64,000 bases of DNA from Kitasatospora sp. A2-31 (GTDB taxonomy: Bacteria > Actinomycetota > Actinomycetes > Streptomycetales > Streptomycetaceae): contig NZ_JAKNTA010000001.1 of NCBI RefSeq assembly GCF_022288725.1, positions 275,528 through 339,527 of the forward strand, given 5' to 3'. The notes beneath the pieces are model-generated. The model had not been told where the DNA came from. It saw nothing but the letters and a program-made list of their open reading frames with translations, and did not search any database. Positions 23,306 to 31,886 of this stretch are shown in pieces; within the stretch, counting starts at the first letter, position 1, and every line of letters starts with the position of its first letter. A program made the position numbers and the translations under genes.

Positions 23306-23345
23306 GGAATTCCGGCGAATTCCCGTCGCTAAATTGTCAGACAAT
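23306..23345. promoter_or_regulatory. Two palindromes upstream of the DUF2637 gene
   Basis: GGAATTC-CGGC-GAATTCC (23306-23323) is a perfect 7-bp inverted repeat. ATTGTC-A-GACAAT (23333-23345) is a perfect 13-bp palindrome that fits the GntR/FadR-type consensus TNGTNNNACNA. They lie 119-158 bases before the DUF2637 start, in a locally AT-richer stretch that contrasts with its surroundings. Confidence 0.5.
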
Positions 23346-23463
23346 GCGACTTCTCCCACATCAGAAATCCCCCTCCTCAGCGCATTGACGGCGAATCAGC
23401 CATTCGAGAGCCGAGCATCCGCCATGATGGTCCCCGCCATCACGACGCAGGAAAGCGAGGCTG

Positions 23464-24507
23464 GTGCAGGCGATGAAATTGTCCGACATACCGCTCGGTT
23501 GGGCCGTCACCGGCATTGCGGTGCTGCTGGTCACCGCCCTCCTGGTCGCCCTGGCCCGGGGCCGGGGAGGCACCGCCGGATCGGGCGGCACGGATTCCTG
23601 GGAGCGCTCCGAGGAGCGCCGCCGCCACAAGGAGTCCCTGTACGGCGCGGCCTCGTACACGCTGCTGTTCTGCTGCGCCGCGGTCGCGGCCGCGCTCTCG
23701 TTCCACGGCCTGGTCGGCTTCGGGGTGCAGAACCTCAGCCTCTCCGGGGGCTGGGAGTACCTCGTCCCGTTCGGCCTCGACGGCGCGGCGATGTTCTGCT
23801 CCGTCCTCGCCGTCCGGGAGGCCAGCCACGGTGACGCCGCGCTCGGCTCGCGCCTGCTGGTGTGGCTGTTCGCGGGCGCCTCGGCCTGGTTCAACTGGGT
23901 GCACGCGCCGCGCGGCTTCGGCCACGCCGGCGCCCCGCAGTTCTTCGCGGGGATGTCGCTCTCGGCGGCCGTGCTGTTCGACCGCGCGCTCAAGCAGACC
24001 CGCCGGGCCGCGCTGCGGGAGCAGGGGCTGGTCCCCCGCCCGCTGCCGCAGATCCGGATCGTCCGCTGGCTGCGCGCGCCGCGCGAGACCTACGCGGCCT
24101 GGTCGCTGATGCTCCTGGAGGGCGTCCGCAGCCTGGACGAGGCGGTCGACGAGGTCCGCGAGGACAGACGGGAGCGGGTCCGGGAGAAGGAGCGCCGCAG
24201 GCTGGCCGGGCGGCGCGAACGGGCCGAGATCCGCGCCATCAACCGCACGAACAGCGTCTGGCGCCAGCGCGGCGCGACCCGGCAGCTCGAGTCCGGCCAG
24301 GAGCCCGCCATAGCCGGCGGCCCGGCGGCGGAGCGGCCCGCCGTCGAGCCGCCGGTGCCCGCCGAGGGCGCCGTGGCGCAGCCGGGGCTGCCGGCCCGTC
24401 CGGAGCGGCGCACCGTCGACCTCACCATGGAGGAGGACACCGTGGCGCTGCCCCGGCTCGACTCGCTGGAGCGCAAGCTGAAGGACCTGGAGCAGCAGTT
24501 CGGCTGA
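23464..24507 (+). CDS. DUF2637 multi-pass membrane protein
   Basis: A 347-residue membrane protein. About four helices fill residues 1-180: WAVTGIAVLLVTALLVALA, SYTLLFCCAAVAAALSFHGL, FGLDGAAMFCSVLAVREASH and LLVWLFAGASAWFNWVHAP. This is the DUF2637 pattern, which is also common in actinomycete integrative and plasmid transfer regions. The cytoplasmic C-terminal half is highly charged and probably coiled coil (DEVREDRRERVREKERRRLA). GTG 23464 has AGGAAAG 8 bases upstream; ATG 23473 (MKLSDIPLGW) is an alternative. No plasmid-type rep, int or tra gene is nearby, so it is a resident single gene or a lone remnant. Confidence 0.82.
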   Translation: MQAMKLSDIPLGWAVTGIAVLLVTALLVALARGRGGTAGSGGTDSWERSEERRRHKESLYGAASYTLLFCCAAVAAALSFHGLVGFGVQNLSLSGGWEYLVPFGLDGAAMFCSVLAVREASHGDAALGSRLLVWLFAGASAWFNWVHAPRGFGHAGAPQFFAGMSLSAAVLFDRALKQTRRAALREQGLVPRPLPQIRIVRWLRAPRETYAAWSLMLLEGVRSLDEAVDEVREDRRERVREKERRRLAGRRERAEIRAINRTNSVWRQRGATRQLESGQEPAIAGGPAAERPAVEPPVPAEGAVAQPGLPARPERRTVDLTMEEDTVALPRLDSLERKLKDLEQQFG

Positions 24508-24526
24508 ACCGGGCCCCCGGGGCCGG

Positions 24527-26782
24527 TCAGGCGGCGGGGGCGGCCGTGAGCTCGAACCACATCCGCTTGCCCGAGCCGCGCGGCTCCACGCCCCAGCCGT
24601 CCGCCAGCGCCTCGACCAGCATCAGCCCGCGGCCGGAGGAGGCCTGCTCCCCCGGCGTCCTGCGCGTCGGCCAGAGGTCGGACTCGTCCTCCACCTCGAC
24701 CCGCAGCCGGGCCCGGCCGCCCTCGCCGTCGCCGTCCGCCTCCCGGTAGAGCCGGGCGGTGAACATGGCGTCCCGGTCGGTGTGCCGGATCGCGTTGGTG
24801 ACCAGTTCGGAGGAGAGCAGCTCGGCGGTGTCGATCAGCTCGGCCACGCCCCAGCGGCGCAGCGCGTCGCGCAGCTCGGCCCGCACCTCGGCGATCCGGG
24901 CGAGGTCGGCCTGGCCGATCCGGCGGCGCAGCTGCTGGGCGGCCAGGCCGCCCTCCGGTCCGTCCCAGCGGAGCAGCAGCAGCGCTATGTCGTCCTCGCG
25001 CTCGCTGGAGTCGGCCGCCTGGGAGGCGATCCGGTCCGCGAGGTCCTCCAGCGGGTCGCGGCCGCCCTCGTCACGGGCGGCGAGCGGGTGGGAGAGCACC
25101 GCGGCGAGGCGGGCGACGCCCTCGTCGAGGTCCATGCCTCGGGCCTCGACCAGGCCGTCGGTGCAGAGCACCACCGTCTCCCCCGGATCCAGGCTGAACC
25201 GGGTGACGCGGTACTCCTCGTCCGGGGCGATGCCCAGCGGCAGGCCGCCGGCGACCGGCACCACGGTGGTGGAGCCGTCGGCGCGGCGGACCACCGGGTC
25301 CAGGTGGCCGGCCCGGACGGCGTAGACCACGCCGTAGTCGACGTTCACCTCGGCGTAGGTGCAGGTGGCGAAGTGGTCGGTGTCCAGGTCGGCGAGGAAG
25401 CGCGAGGCCCGGGCCATCACGGCGGCCGGCGGGTGGCCCTCGGCGGCGTAGGCGCGCAGCGCGATCCGCAGCTGGCCCATGATCCCGGCCGCGTGCACGT
25501 CGTGCCCCTGGACGTCGCCGATCACCAACCCGACGTGCCCGCCGGGCAGCGGCACCACGTCGTACCAGTCACCGCCGATCTGCAGGCCGGAGCCGGCCGC
25601 GAGGTAGCGGACGGCGGTGGTGACGCCCGGCACCGAGGGGACGGTGCGCGGCAGCATCACCCGCTGCAGACCGGCCGCCAGCTCGTGCTCGGCGTCGTGC
25701 AGGCGGGCCCGGGCCAGCGACTGCGCGACCAGGCCGCCCAGGGTGGAGAGCAGGGTGCGCTCGTCGGCGTCGAGCTCCCGGTCGTCGTCGAAGCTGACCA
25801 GACAGACGCCGATCGCCCGCCCGCTGGCCACCAGGGGAAGGAAGGCCCAGGAGGAGCGGCCGGTGCGGCTGTTCGGCGTCCACACCTCGGGGAGGCGCTC
25901 GTGGTACTCCTCGCGGCTGGCGATGAAGACGGGGGCGCGGTTGCGCAGTGCCTCGGCCGCGGGGTGGGCGGGGGGCAGCACCGAGCGGTCCCAGAAGGCG
26001 AGCTCCTCCGGCCGGTAGCCGGTGGCGCCGAGGATCTGCACCCGGCCGGCCTCGAAGGAGGCCAGCACCAGGCCGTCCGGGGGCAGGCCGGGCAGCGGCA
26101 GCTCGGTGAAGACCCGGGCGACGTCGCGCACGGTGACGGCCTCGGAGAGGGCGCGGGCGGCCTCCTTGATGAACCGGGAGCGCTCCTCGCGCAGCAGGGC
26201 CATCCGGTCGGCGCGGTCGCGCTTGTGCAGCTCGACGGTGGCGTCCCAGACGAAGCCGACCATCCGGGAGGCGCGGCCGAAGGCGTCCGCGAGGACCCGG
26301 CCGCGGAACCTGACCGCGCGCATCGTCCCGTTCGGCCCGACCGTGCGGTAGTAGGCGCCGCACTGGCCGAGCTCGGCCACCGCGCGCTCGACCCGGCGGC
26401 GCACCACGGGCGCGTCCTCGGGGTGCAGCAGGGCCAGGAAGGAGGCCGAGGTCCGGTCGAAGTCGGTCTTGTCCGCGCCGTCCAGGCCGACGATCGTGCA
26501 GGCGCGCTGGTCGCCCTCCAGGACGTCGCGGCGGATGTCCCAGTCGAAGGAGCCGATGCCATTGGCGGCCATCGCCGGCTCCAGCCAGTCCGGCATGGAG
26601 TCGCCCGAGGCGACCGGCAGGCCGCCCGGGAGCATCGGCGCAAGCCGCCCGGCGGCCAGACCCGGCGCCGACCGCAGGGCGTGCCGGCGCACCGCCTGGG
26701 CAGGGGGTCTCACCCGCCCCGCCCCGGCCGTGGACGAGCCGGGAGGAAGCGCCGGCCCCGGGGACTCGGGCTCTGTGGGCAT
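24527..26782 (-). CDS. PAS-GAF-SpoIIE (PP2C) phosphatase fused to an anti-sigma-type HATPase
   Basis: A 751-residue signalling protein. Order: a basic head with Pro/Arg-rich sequence (1-65), a PAS domain (about 70-180, NGIGSFDWDIRRDVLEGDQR), a GAF domain (about 205-365, WAFLPLVASGRAIGVCLVSF), a SpoIIE-type PP2C domain (about 375-595) with metal-binding GGDWYDVVPLPGG, GLVIGDVQGHDVHAAG and CTDGLVEARG, and an RsbW/SpoIIAB-like kinase domain (about 610-750) with the N-box ELLSSELVTNAIRHT and SSGRGLMLVEALADGWGV. It should both dephosphorylate and phosphorylate anti-anti-sigma factors in a partner-switching path, in response to a ligand bound by PAS or GAF. The ATG at 26782 has GGAGCAGT upstream. 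The HATPase gene at 27171 encodes a close relative of its C-terminal domain. Confidence 0.93.
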   Translation of the reverse strand: MPTEPESPGPALPPGSSTAGAGRVRPPAQAVRRHALRSAPGLAAGRLAPMLPGGLPVASGDSMPDWLEPAMAANGIGSFDWDIRRDVLEGDQRACTIVGLDGADKTDFDRTSASFLALLHPEDAPVVRRRVERAVAELGQCGAYYRTVGPNGTMRAVRFRGRVLADAFGRASRMVGFVWDATVELHKRDRADRMALLREERSRFIKEAARALSEAVTVRDVARVFTELPLPGLPPDGLVLASFEAGRVQILGATGYRPEELAFWDRSVLPPAHPAAEALRNRAPVFIASREEYHERLPEVWTPNSRTGRSSWAFLPLVASGRAIGVCLVSFDDDRELDADERTLLSTLGGLVAQSLARARLHDAEHELAAGLQRVMLPRTVPSVPGVTTAVRYLAAGSGLQIGGDWYDVVPLPGGHVGLVIGDVQGHDVHAAGIMGQLRIALRAYAAEGHPPAAVMARASRFLADLDTDHFATCTYAEVNVDYGVVYAVRAGHLDPVVRRADGSTTVVPVAGGLPLGIAPDEEYRVTRFSLDPGETVVLCTDGLVEARGMDLDEGVARLAAVLSHPLAARDEGGRDPLEDLADRIASQAADSSEREDDIALLLLRWDGPEGGLAAQQLRRRIGQADLARIAEVRAELRDALRRWGVAELIDTAELLSSELVTNAIRHTDRDAMFTARLYREADGDGEGGRARLRVEVEDESDLWPTRRTPGEQASSGRGLMLVEALADGWGVEPRGSGKRMWFELTAAPAA

Positions 26783-27170
26783 ACTGCTCCTGCCGCTGCC
26801 GTGGCGGGTCCGCTCCGGTCGTCCGGCCGGACCGCGTGGCGGTGTGATGGGTGTGCTGGATCGGACGGTGCCGACCTGCGGTGGTCAGTCGAGGTGGGCT
26901 TTCCCCGCTGCTTCGCGCACGTGGGCACACATTCCCACCATCCTGGCCAATGTTCGGCCAAGCGGCAATGGCAACGGGCCGGAAATCTTCCGTCCGGGCG
27001 GCCCTCCGGCGCCAGGTTCGTCGGCGAACGAGCCTGAATTCCGGCTCTTCCGGCCAGTCCGCCCCGGCGCGCGGGACGGGAGCTCGGGGATCGGGGTTCG
27101 AGGTTCGGCCCCGGGAGCTCGGGGCTCGGCGGGAGCTCGGGGCTCGGCGGGAGCTCGGGGCTGCTCGACC
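26783..27170. repeat. Gene-free stretch with an 18-bp tandem repeat (27075-27162)
   Basis: This gap of 388 bases lies between the SpoIIE phosphatase start and the end of the HATPase gene. No gene is seen. The part next to the HATPase stop carries GGGAGCTCGGGGCTCGGC twice exactly (27113-27130, 27131-27148) and a third partial copy (27149-27162), with degenerate GAGCTCGGGGATCGGGG sequence before it. The part nearer the phosphatase (26920-27010) is less GC-rich and has TTGGCC repeated on the minus strand, and probably holds the phosphatase promoter. Confidence 0.55.
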
Positions 27171-27770
27171 CTAGGGCGTGGCCAGCTCGAACCAGGTGAC
27201 CTTGCCGTCGCCACGCAGCTGGACCCCCCAATCGTCGGCCAGCGCCTCGACCAGCATCAGCCCGCGCCCCGAGGTGGCGTACTCCGCGTCCGGGTCGCGA
27301 CGGCGGCCCGGCATCCGGGCGGCGCTGTCCTGCACCTCGATCCGCAACCGCAGGTCGGCCCCGAGCACCGCCTCGAAGACCGCGCCCCGGCCGGTGTGCA
27401 GCAGGGCGTTGGTGACCAGCTCGGAGGAGAGCAGCTCGGCCGTGTCGGCCAGCTCGGGCACCCCCCAGCGGCTGAGCGCGGAGCGCAGCCGGTGGCGGAC
27501 CGCGCCGACGGCGACCAGGTCGGCCGGGTCGAGTGCCAGCTGGAGCCGGCGGTGCAGGGCGCAGCCCGGTGACGGGGCGCCGGGCCCCTGCGCCTGACCC
27601 CCCGCGCCGGCCGTTCCGGCCGCACCGGCCTGGCCGGTCTGGCCGGCGGCACCGGTGGGACCGGCGGTGCCGGCCGCGCCGGGGAGACCCGGCGTACCCC
27701 CCTGGGCCCTCGGACGGAAAACGTCCCCCGAACCCGTCCGCTGCCGCGGGAATCGCGACTGACCGTCCAT
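27171..27770 (-). CDS. RsbW/SpoIIAB-like ATP-binding (HATPase_c_2) regulator
   Basis: A 199-residue kinase-domain protein. Residues about 25-65 are a collagen-like Gly-x-x tract (GTPGLPGAAGTAGPTGAAG). The HATPase domain (about 75-199) has ELADTAELLSSELVTNALLH (N-box), SGRGLMLVEALADDWGV (G-box) and a last strand KVTWFELATP. It lacks a transmembrane segment, so it is a cytoplasmic anti-sigma or partner-switch kinase. It is clearly paralogous to the C-terminal domain of the adjacent phosphatase. ATG 27770 is favoured, with a GGGGG site about 9 bases upstream; a GTG at 27776 is also in frame. Confidence 0.88.
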   Translation of the reverse strand: MDGQSRFPRQRTGSGDVFRPRAQGGTPGLPGAAGTAGPTGAAGQTGQAGAAGTAGAGGQAQGPGAPSPGCALHRRLQLALDPADLVAVGAVRHRLRSALSRWGVPELADTAELLSSELVTNALLHTGRGAVFEAVLGADLRLRIEVQDSAARMPGRRRDPDAEYATSGRGLMLVEALADDWGVQLRGDGKVTWFELATP

Positions 27771-28213
27771 CAACACATGCCCCCGCCCTCATTCCGGGAC
27801 CTGCAAAGCCGGTCCCCCCGCCGACCGGGTGGCCCCCTCGTTCTGACCATCATCCTCATGCCCAGCTTTCGGCGTTTGCAACAGTGTGCGTGCGATCACC
27901 CGAGGTGAAGGGGGCACGGGACGGCTCCCGTGATCCAACTGGCGATGCCGGACAGGTTTGCGAAGCGTACCGGCCGATTTTCGAGGTCTTCCGGCCACCC
28001 GAAAGTGCTCGCCCGGCCCGCTCCCGCCGGGCCCTGCGACCGCCGTTCCGGGCGCCAGCGCAACCCGCGCGGGCCCCGCGCCACCAGGCGCGCCGGGCGC
28101 ACGCCGGACCGTGACCGGCGCCGGGGACCCGATGGCGGCGCCCGGCGAGCCGAACACTCCAGGACGGGCAACGCTGGACAGGGCGGCCGGGTCCGGGTTC
28201 AATGGCCCGAGAC
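27771..28213. other. Divergent intergenic region before the urease genes
   Basis: These 443 bases hold no convincing gene. Open frames on both strands are Arg/Ala/Pro-rich and typical of shadow translation. There is an AT-richer patch at 27855-27885 (TTCGGCGTTTGCAACAGTG), with one TTGCAA half-site but no second half, so I do not call a Nur site here. Confidence 0.4.
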
Positions 28214-28232
28214 GTTTGAACGCCGTTCTAAC
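28214..28232. promoter_or_regulatory. TetR-type palindrome in the ureAB promoter
   Basis: GTTTGAACG-C-CGTTCTAAC is a 19-bp palindrome with one mismatched pair, 38 bases upstream of the ureAB GTG. The GAACG/CGTTC core is common in TetR-family operators. The TetR gene at the end of this cassette is the natural candidate to bind it, although no matching site is seen before tetR itself. Confidence 0.6.
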
Positions 28233-28270
28233 TCCATCTCCCTCCCACCGGCGACCGCGAGCGAGGAACC

Positions 28271-28981
28271 GTGCGACTGACTCCCACCGAGCGGGACCGG
28301 CTGCTGATCTTCACAGCAGCCGAGCTGGCCCGCGCCCGCCGCGCCCGGGGCGTCCGCCTGAACGTCCCCGAGGCGCACGCCCTGATCGCGGACACCGTCT
28401 GCGAAGCCGCCCGCGACGGCCGGCGCCTCGCCGAGGCCATCGAGGCCGGCCGCTCCGTCCTGACCGCCGACGACGTCCTCCCCGGCGTCCCCGACGTGGT
28501 GACCGTCGTCCAGGTCGAGGCGGTCTTCGAGGACGGCACCCGGCTGGCCGTGGTCAACGACCCGTTCAAGGGCGCCGGCTCGCTCGGCGACGAAGCCCCC
28601 GGCGGCGCGCTGATCGGCGCGGGCACCGGTTACGACCCGATGGAGGAGACGGTCGTCCTGCCCGTCCACAACACCTCCGGGGTGCCGATCTCGGTCACCT
28701 CGCACTTCCACTTCTTCGAGGCCAACCCGCGGCTGGCCTTCGACCGCGCGGCCGCCTACGGCACCCACCTCGCGGTGCCGGCCGGCTCCTCGGTGCGCTT
28801 CGACCCCGGAGCCACCGTCGAGGTCGGCCTGGTGCCGATCGGCGGCGCGCGGGTCGCGATCGGCTTCGCCGGACTGGTGGACGGCCCGCTCGACGCACCG
28901 GGCGCCAAGGAGGCCGCGCTGGCGAAGGCCCGCGCGACCGGCTACCTGACCGGCTTCGACGACGCGGAGGTTCCGTCATGA
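28271..28981 (+). CDS. ureAB: Urease gamma/beta fusion subunit (UreAB)
   Basis: A 236-residue fusion of the two small urease subunits. Residues 1 to about 100 are the gamma part (LTPTERDRLLIFTAAELARA, RGVRLNVPEAHALIADTVCE, EAGRSVLTADDVLPGVPDVV), and about 105-225 the beta part (ETVVLPVHNTSGVPISVTSH, HFHFFEANPRLAFDRAAAYG, VGLVPIGGARVAIGFAGLVD). The GTG at 28271 has GAGGAA in front. Its stop overlaps the ureC ATG (ATGA), so the subunits are made in fixed ratio. The linker carries an insert (GSLGDEAPGGALIGAGTGYD) in place of the usual PGE-type junction. Confidence 0.93.
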   Translation: MRLTPTERDRLLIFTAAELARARRARGVRLNVPEAHALIADTVCEAARDGRRLAEAIEAGRSVLTADDVLPGVPDVVTVVQVEAVFEDGTRLAVVNDPFKGAGSLGDEAPGGALIGAGTGYDPMEETVVLPVHNTSGVPISVTSHFHFFEANPRLAFDRAAAYGTHLAVPAGSSVRFDPGATVEVGLVPIGGARVAIGFAGLVDGPLDAPGAKEAALAKARATGYLTGFDDAEVPS

Positions 28982-30699
28982 CCGCGATCACCCCGCACGA
29001 CTACATCTCCGTGCACGGGCCGCGGGCCGGGGACCGGATCCGGCTCGGCGACTCCGGGCTGATCGTCCGGGTGGAGTCGGACTCCCAGGCTCCGGGCGAC
29101 GAGTTCCTGGCCGGCTTCGGCAAGACCGCCCGCGACGGCCTCCACCTCAAGCCCGCCGCCGTCCGCGACACCTGCGACGTGGTGATCAGCAACGTGCTGG
29201 TGATCGACGCGATCCAGGGCGTCCGCAAGACCTCGATCGGTCTGATCGACGGCCGGATCGCCTCCATCGGCCGGGCCGGCAACCCGGACACCCTCGACGG
29301 TGTGGACGTGGTCGTCGGCACCGGCACCACGATCGTCTCCGGCGAGGGGCTGATCGCCACCGCCGGCGCCATCGACACGCACGTCCACCTGCTCTCGCCG
29401 CGGATCATGGAGGCCTCGCTCGCCTCCGGCGTCACCACGATCATCGGCCAGGAGTTCGGCCCGGTCTGGGGCGTCGGCGTCAACTCGCCCTGGGCGCTGC
29501 GCCACGCCTTCAACGCCTTCGACGCCTGGCCGGTCAACATCGGCTTCCTCGGCCGCGGCTCGTCCTCCGACGCGGCGCCGCTGGTCGAGGCCCTCGCCGA
29601 GGGCGGTGCCTCCGGCTTCAAGGTCCACGAGGACATGGGCGCCCACACCCGGGCGCTGGACACCGCGCTGCGGGTCGCGGAGGAGTACGACGTCCAGGTC
29701 GCGCTGCACACCGACGGCCTGAACGAGTGCCTCTCCGTCGAGGACACCCTCAAGGTCCTCGAAGGCCGCACCATCCACGCCTTCCACATCGAGGGCTGCG
29801 GCGGCGGCCACGTCCCCAACGTCCTCAAGATGGCCGGCGTCCCCAACGTCATCGGTTCCTCCACCAACCCGACCCTGCCGTTCGGCCGGGACGCCCTCGG
29901 CGAGCACTTCGGGATGATCGTCTCCGCGCACGACCTCAAGGTCGACCTGCCCGGTGACGCCGCCATGGCCCGCGACCGCATCCGCGCCGGCACCATGGGC
30001 GCCGAGGACGTCCTGCACGACCTCGGCGCCATCGGCATCACCTCCTCCGACGCCCAGGGCATGGGCCGCGCCGGCGAGACCGTGCGCCGCACCTTCGCCA
30101 TGGCCGGCAAGATGAAGGCCGAGCTCGGCCCGCTGGACGGCACCGGCTCCTACGGCACCACCGAGGCCGGCGACGACAACGAACGCGTCCTGCGCTACAT
30201 CGCCAAGCTCACCATCAACCCCGCCATCGCCCACGGCCTGGCCCACGAGGTCGGCTCCATCGAGATCGGCAAGCTCGCCGACATCGTGCTCTGGCGCCCC
30301 GACCACTTCGGCGCCAAGCCGCAGCTGGTGCTGAAGGCCGGCTTCCCCGCCTACGGCGTCGTCGGGGACCCGAACGCCTCCACCGACCGCTGCGAACCCC
30401 TCGTCCTCGGCCCCCAGTTCGGCGCCCACGGCGCCACCGCCGCCGACATCTCGGTGGCCTTCGTCGCCCAGGCCGCCGCCGACGGCGCCTACCCGGACCG
30501 GCCGGCCGACGGCCTGCCGACCCGGCGCCGCCGCGTCGGCGTCCGCAACACCCGCGGCATCGGGCCGCGCGACATGGTGCGCAACGCGCGGATCGGCAAC
30601 GTCGAGGTCACCGAGACCGGCCTGGTCTCGCTGGACGGCGAACCGCTGCGTTCCGAGCCGGCCGAGAGCGTCTCGCTCAGCCGCCTCTACTTCCTCTGA
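28978..30699 (+). CDS. ureC: Divergent urease alpha subunit (UreC-like) without the flap cysteine
   Basis: A 573-residue amidohydrolase of the urease alpha family, which hydrolyses urea to ammonia and carbamate at a di-nickel centre. All metal ligands are visible: His135/His137 (DTHVHL), carbamylated Lys215 and His217 (GFKVHEDMG), His244 (ALHTDG), His270 (FHIEGCGGGH) and Asp358 (SSDAQGMGR). The flap usually reads MVCHHL, with Cys and His. Here it is VSAHDL, so Cys becomes Ala317 while the general-base His is His318, and the next His becomes Asp. No ureD, E, F or G gene for nickel insertion lies beside it. Agmatine deiminase follows 38 bases on. It may be a second urease or an amidohydrolase for a related ureido or guanidino compound. 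Confidence 0.9.
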   Translation: MTAITPHDYISVHGPRAGDRIRLGDSGLIVRVESDSQAPGDEFLAGFGKTARDGLHLKPAAVRDTCDVVISNVLVIDAIQGVRKTSIGLIDGRIASIGRAGNPDTLDGVDVVVGTGTTIVSGEGLIATAGAIDTHVHLLSPRIMEASLASGVTTIIGQEFGPVWGVGVNSPWALRHAFNAFDAWPVNIGFLGRGSSSDAAPLVEALAEGGASGFKVHEDMGAHTRALDTALRVAEEYDVQVALHTDGLNECLSVEDTLKVLEGRTIHAFHIEGCGGGHVPNVLKMAGVPNVIGSSTNPTLPFGRDALGEHFGMIVSAHDLKVDLPGDAAMARDRIRAGTMGAEDVLHDLGAIGITSSDAQGMGRAGETVRRTFAMAGKMKAELGPLDGTGSYGTTEAGDDNERVLRYIAKLTINPAIAHGLAHEVGSIEIGKLADIVLWRPDHFGAKPQLVLKAGFPAYGVVGDPNASTDRCEPLVLGPQFGAHGATAADISVAFVAQAAADGAYPDRPADGLPTRRRRVGVRNTRGIGPRDMVRNARIGNVEVTETGLVSLDGEPLRSEPAESVSLSRLYFL

Positions 30700-30737
30700 C
30701 CCGCCCTCACCTCACCCCCTTCCCCTAGGAAACCCCG

Positions 30738-31781
30738 ATGACCACCCCCACCCCCGCCTCGCTCGGCTACCGGATGCCCGCCGAGTGGCACCCGCACGAC
30801 CGCACCTGGATGGCCTTCCCGACCGCCAACCCGACCTTCGACAGCGCCGAGCACCTGCACGCCGGCCGGGAGGCCTGGGCGGCGGTCGCCAACACGATCG
30901 TCCGGTACGAGCCGGTCACCCTGGTGGTCAACACCGGCGAGACCGCGGAGGCCCGGAAGTACGTCGCCGAGCAGGTCGAGATCGTCGAGCGCCCGCTGGA
31001 CGACGCGTGGATGCGCGACATCGGTCCGTCGTTCCTGATCGACGGCAAGGGCGGCCTGGCCGCCGCCGACTGGATCTTCAACGGCTGGGGCGCCCAGGGC
31101 TGGGCCCGCTGGGACAACGACCAGCACATCGCCGAGCACATCAGCGAGCTGACCGGCGTCCGGCGCTTCGCCTCCCGGCTGATCAACGAGGGCGGCGGCA
31201 TCCACGTCGACGGCGAGGGCACCGTGCTCGTCACCGACACCGTCCAGCTCGGCGAGGGCCGGAACTCCGACTGGACCCGCGAGGAGGTCGAGGCCGAGCT
31301 GCACGCCTTCCTCGGCACCACCAAGGCGATCTGGCTGCCGCGCGGACTCACCCGCGACTACGACGAGTTCGGCACCCGCGGCCACATCGACATCGTGGCC
31401 TCCTTCGTCCGCCCGGGCGTCGTGGTCGCCCACGTCCAGCCGGACCCGGCCCACCCGGACCACGAGGTGTGCAAGGAGCTGGTGGCGATCCTGCGTGCCT
31501 CGACCGACGCCCGGGGCCGTGCCCTGGAGGTCATCGAACTGCCCGCCCCCACCGTCCTGCTGGACGAGGAGGGCGAGCCGGTCGACTACTCCTACATCAA
31601 CCACTACGTGGCCAACGGCGCCGTGATCCTCTGCGCCTTCGCCGACCCGCGCGACCAGGAGGCCAAGGCCATCCTGGAGAAGGCCTACCCGGGCCGGACC
31701 GTCGAGCTGGTCGACGCCCGCGAGATCTTCGCCAACGGGGGCGGCATCCACTGCATCACCCAGCAGCAGCCGCAGGCCTGA
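30738..31781 (+). CDS. aguA: Agmatine deiminase
   Basis: A 347-residue enzyme of the guanidino-group-modifying fold that converts agmatine to N-carbamoylputrescine and ammonia. The N-terminus reads GYRMPAEWHPHDRTWMAFPT, followed by the substrate loop DDAWMRDIGPSF, the WNFNGWG-like strand IFNGWGAQGW, NEGGGIHVDGEGT, TRGHIDIVASFV with the catalytic His and Asp, and the nucleophile Cys in NGGGIHCITQQQP. Full length. It is in the same direction as ureABC with a 38-base gap, so it is probably one transcript. Together the cassette would release ammonia from an agmatine-derived ureido compound. Confidence 0.96.
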   Translation: MTTPTPASLGYRMPAEWHPHDRTWMAFPTANPTFDSAEHLHAGREAWAAVANTIVRYEPVTLVVNTGETAEARKYVAEQVEIVERPLDDAWMRDIGPSFLIDGKGGLAAADWIFNGWGAQGWARWDNDQHIAEHISELTGVRRFASRLINEGGGIHVDGEGTVLVTDTVQLGEGRNSDWTREEVEAELHAFLGTTKAIWLPRGLTRDYDEFGTRGHIDIVASFVRPGVVVAHVQPDPAHPDHEVCKELVAILRASTDARGRALEVIELPAPTVLLDEEGEPVDYSYINHYVANGAVILCAFADPRDQEAKAILEKAYPGRTVELVDAREIFANGGGIHCITQQQPQA

Positions 31782-31798
31782 CCCATACGGGCCCGAGT

Positions 31799-31845
31799 GG
31801 CCGGGCCCGGCCGGCCACCACCCAGGTGGGCGGCCGGGCCCGGCC
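31799..31845 (+). terminator. Large GC hairpin between aguA and tetR
   Basis: GGCCGGGCCCGGCC occurs at 31799-31812 and again at 31832-31845. The sequence is self-complementary, and CCACC/GGTGG inside extends the stem. It lies 18 bases after the aguA stop. It may end or attenuate the transcript before tetR. Confidence 0.55.
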
Positions 31846-31886
31846 AGTATGGTGTGGGCCCCAGTGGCACAAGAGGAGAACAGCAG

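Noticed and set aside
27855..27885. TTGCAA half-site upstream of ureAB as a Nur box
   Set aside because: No second ttGCAA half at the required 5-base spacing.
27958..28270. Upstream in-frame extension of ureC through ureAB
   Set aside because: The frame crosses ureAB out of frame; ATG 28978 in the ATGA overlap gives the normal UreC N-terminus.
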